Below are positions 16,466 through 17,110 of a stretch of 17,110 nucleotides of DNA, piece after piece. The notes under the pieces were generated by a model that was given only the letters and a program-made list of their open reading frames with translations, was not told the origin of the DNA and did not search any database. Location: contig CANTFK010000517.1 in assembly GCA_947646735.1 (NCBI GenBank), forward strand, positions 1-17,110, read 5' to 3'. The stretch comes from Peronospora farinosa. Lineage: Eukaryota > Oomycota > Peronosporomycetes > Peronosporales > Peronosporaceae. Each line of letters begins with the position of its first letter. Within the stretch, counting starts at the first letter, position 1. Both the position numbers and the translations under genes were made by a program.

Positions 16466-17110
16466 TGTAAGGGGCCAATGGTTACACGAGCCCGTTAAGT
16501 ATATGATACTAAACGTGGAGGCATAAAAGGGTATGTGGTACCTTAGACCTCCCACTTGTGTGAGGCACATCAATGTGACCCACCCTCGTGAATGTGATAT
16601 CCATGGATGGATTCACATTCAACGAGGATGACACCAGTTGGGACTGGACATCATGGTGACGCTTCAGACAAACGTCATCAGCGATCTTAAATATATTTTA
16701 AGCTCGCACGTAAGGATACGCTTCTAAAGAGACGCGTATCCAATCTTTACATTTGACCAATCAGTTGTTAGACTTATATATATTTTAAAACCTATTAAAT
16801 ATAGGTCAGTCGTGAATTTACTAACTATCGCCCACTGCGCACGAGAAGCTTAATAAGCTTCTGCGTGACGTAAGTGAGGTACTTCTTAGTTGTTCGCTGC
16901 GCGGATCGCTCTAAGCGGCCGGCAACAGTTTGGTTCGGCGCTTTAAGCGGCCGATCAACGCAACCACCACCGCACGCGGAGGTAAGAAGGTACAACTGCT
17001 TCCTCGCGCTGCTTGAAGTTGTGCCCGCGTAGTACGTAGAAGCTTCTTTACAAAGCGCCCGTCTACGCTTGGTAGCACTTGTAGTCTTTCCCACGACCCG
17101 TCTCTCGGAG
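16466..17110 (+). repeat. LTR A, copy 2 (direct repeat of 5466-6051), reaching the window end
   Basis: It starts TGTAAGG at 16466 and aligns to copy 1 with an offset of about 11,015 bases. It is close to copy 1 from 16571 to 17066; the first ~100 bases are more diverged and include an ~19-base insertion (CACTTGTGTGAGG region). The bases before it (GAATTGCAAAA) are not a PPT, so this is more likely the 5' LTR of an element to the right, or a solo LTR, than a 3' LTR. CCAAT (16757-16761) and TATATATAT (16774-16784) are kept. Several hairpins seen in copy 1 are weakened here by substitutions. Confidence 0.8.
16757..16784 (+). promoter_or_regulatory. Putative promoter of LTR copy 2
   Basis: CCAAT and TATATATAT boxes sit at the same spacing as in copy 1, with one G-to-T change just after the TATA run. 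Conservation of these boxes beside changes elsewhere is mild support for a promoter role. Confidence 0.4.

Overview
The window reads as repeat-rich eukaryotic DNA, most likely from an oomycete of the Peronosporales type. The reverse transcriptase wording (a 'GMLWEW..MPQGLKNA..TFNR' block, YLDD/YFDD boxes, 'SVSMDFI' integrase) is the style I associate with oomycete Ty3/gypsy elements. The organism call is recognition from memory, not a search. I see no intact host gene, no rRNA or tRNA and no CRISPR. Nearly everything interpretable is decayed LTR retrotransposon.

Layout. (1) 1-6051: the 3' part of a plus-strand Ty3/gypsy element, 'element A': retropepsin, a repeat-bearing linker, RT, RNase H, integrase with an internal deletion, GPY/F region and chromodomain. 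Then come a ~940-base hairpin-rich 3' region, a polypurine tract (5452-5465) and an LTR starting TGTAAC at 5466. (2) 6052-7980: AT-richer sequence without a convincing gene. (3) 7981 to ~14410: plus-strand 'element B', a second gypsy lineage: gag with a broken zinc knuckle, retropepsin, a linker with an 11-residue tandem array, RT, RNase H, integrase and GPY/F region. It is split between RT and RNase H by a ~1.07-kb foreign segment (about 11170-12240) carrying a 20-22-bp minisatellite. (4) ~14417-16056: minus-strand 'element C', a 341-bp LTR (15716-16056), a leader and an RS-rich, coiled-coil gag fragment that replaces the end of B. (5) 16466 to the window end: a second copy of LTR A, about 94-95% identical over ~495 bases, with no PPT before it; probably a 5' or solo LTR of another copy.

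How it works together: in life each element would make one gag-pol transcript from its LTR promoter (CCAAT and TATA boxes are visible). That transcript would supply capsid, protease, RT/RNase H and integrase for retrotransposition. Here every polyprotein is broken by stops, frameshifts and deletions, so none can act autonomously as read.

The feature least explained by the gene content is a large excess of perfect or one-bulge hairpins (arms 7-14 bp, short loops) in the LTRs, the 3' region of A, the leader of C and even inside decayed coding sequence. The two LTR A copies share one base-pair swap that preserves pairing. A second unexplained feature is that both gypsy lineages carry tandem peptide repeats, 22 and 11 residues long, at the same protease-RT linker.
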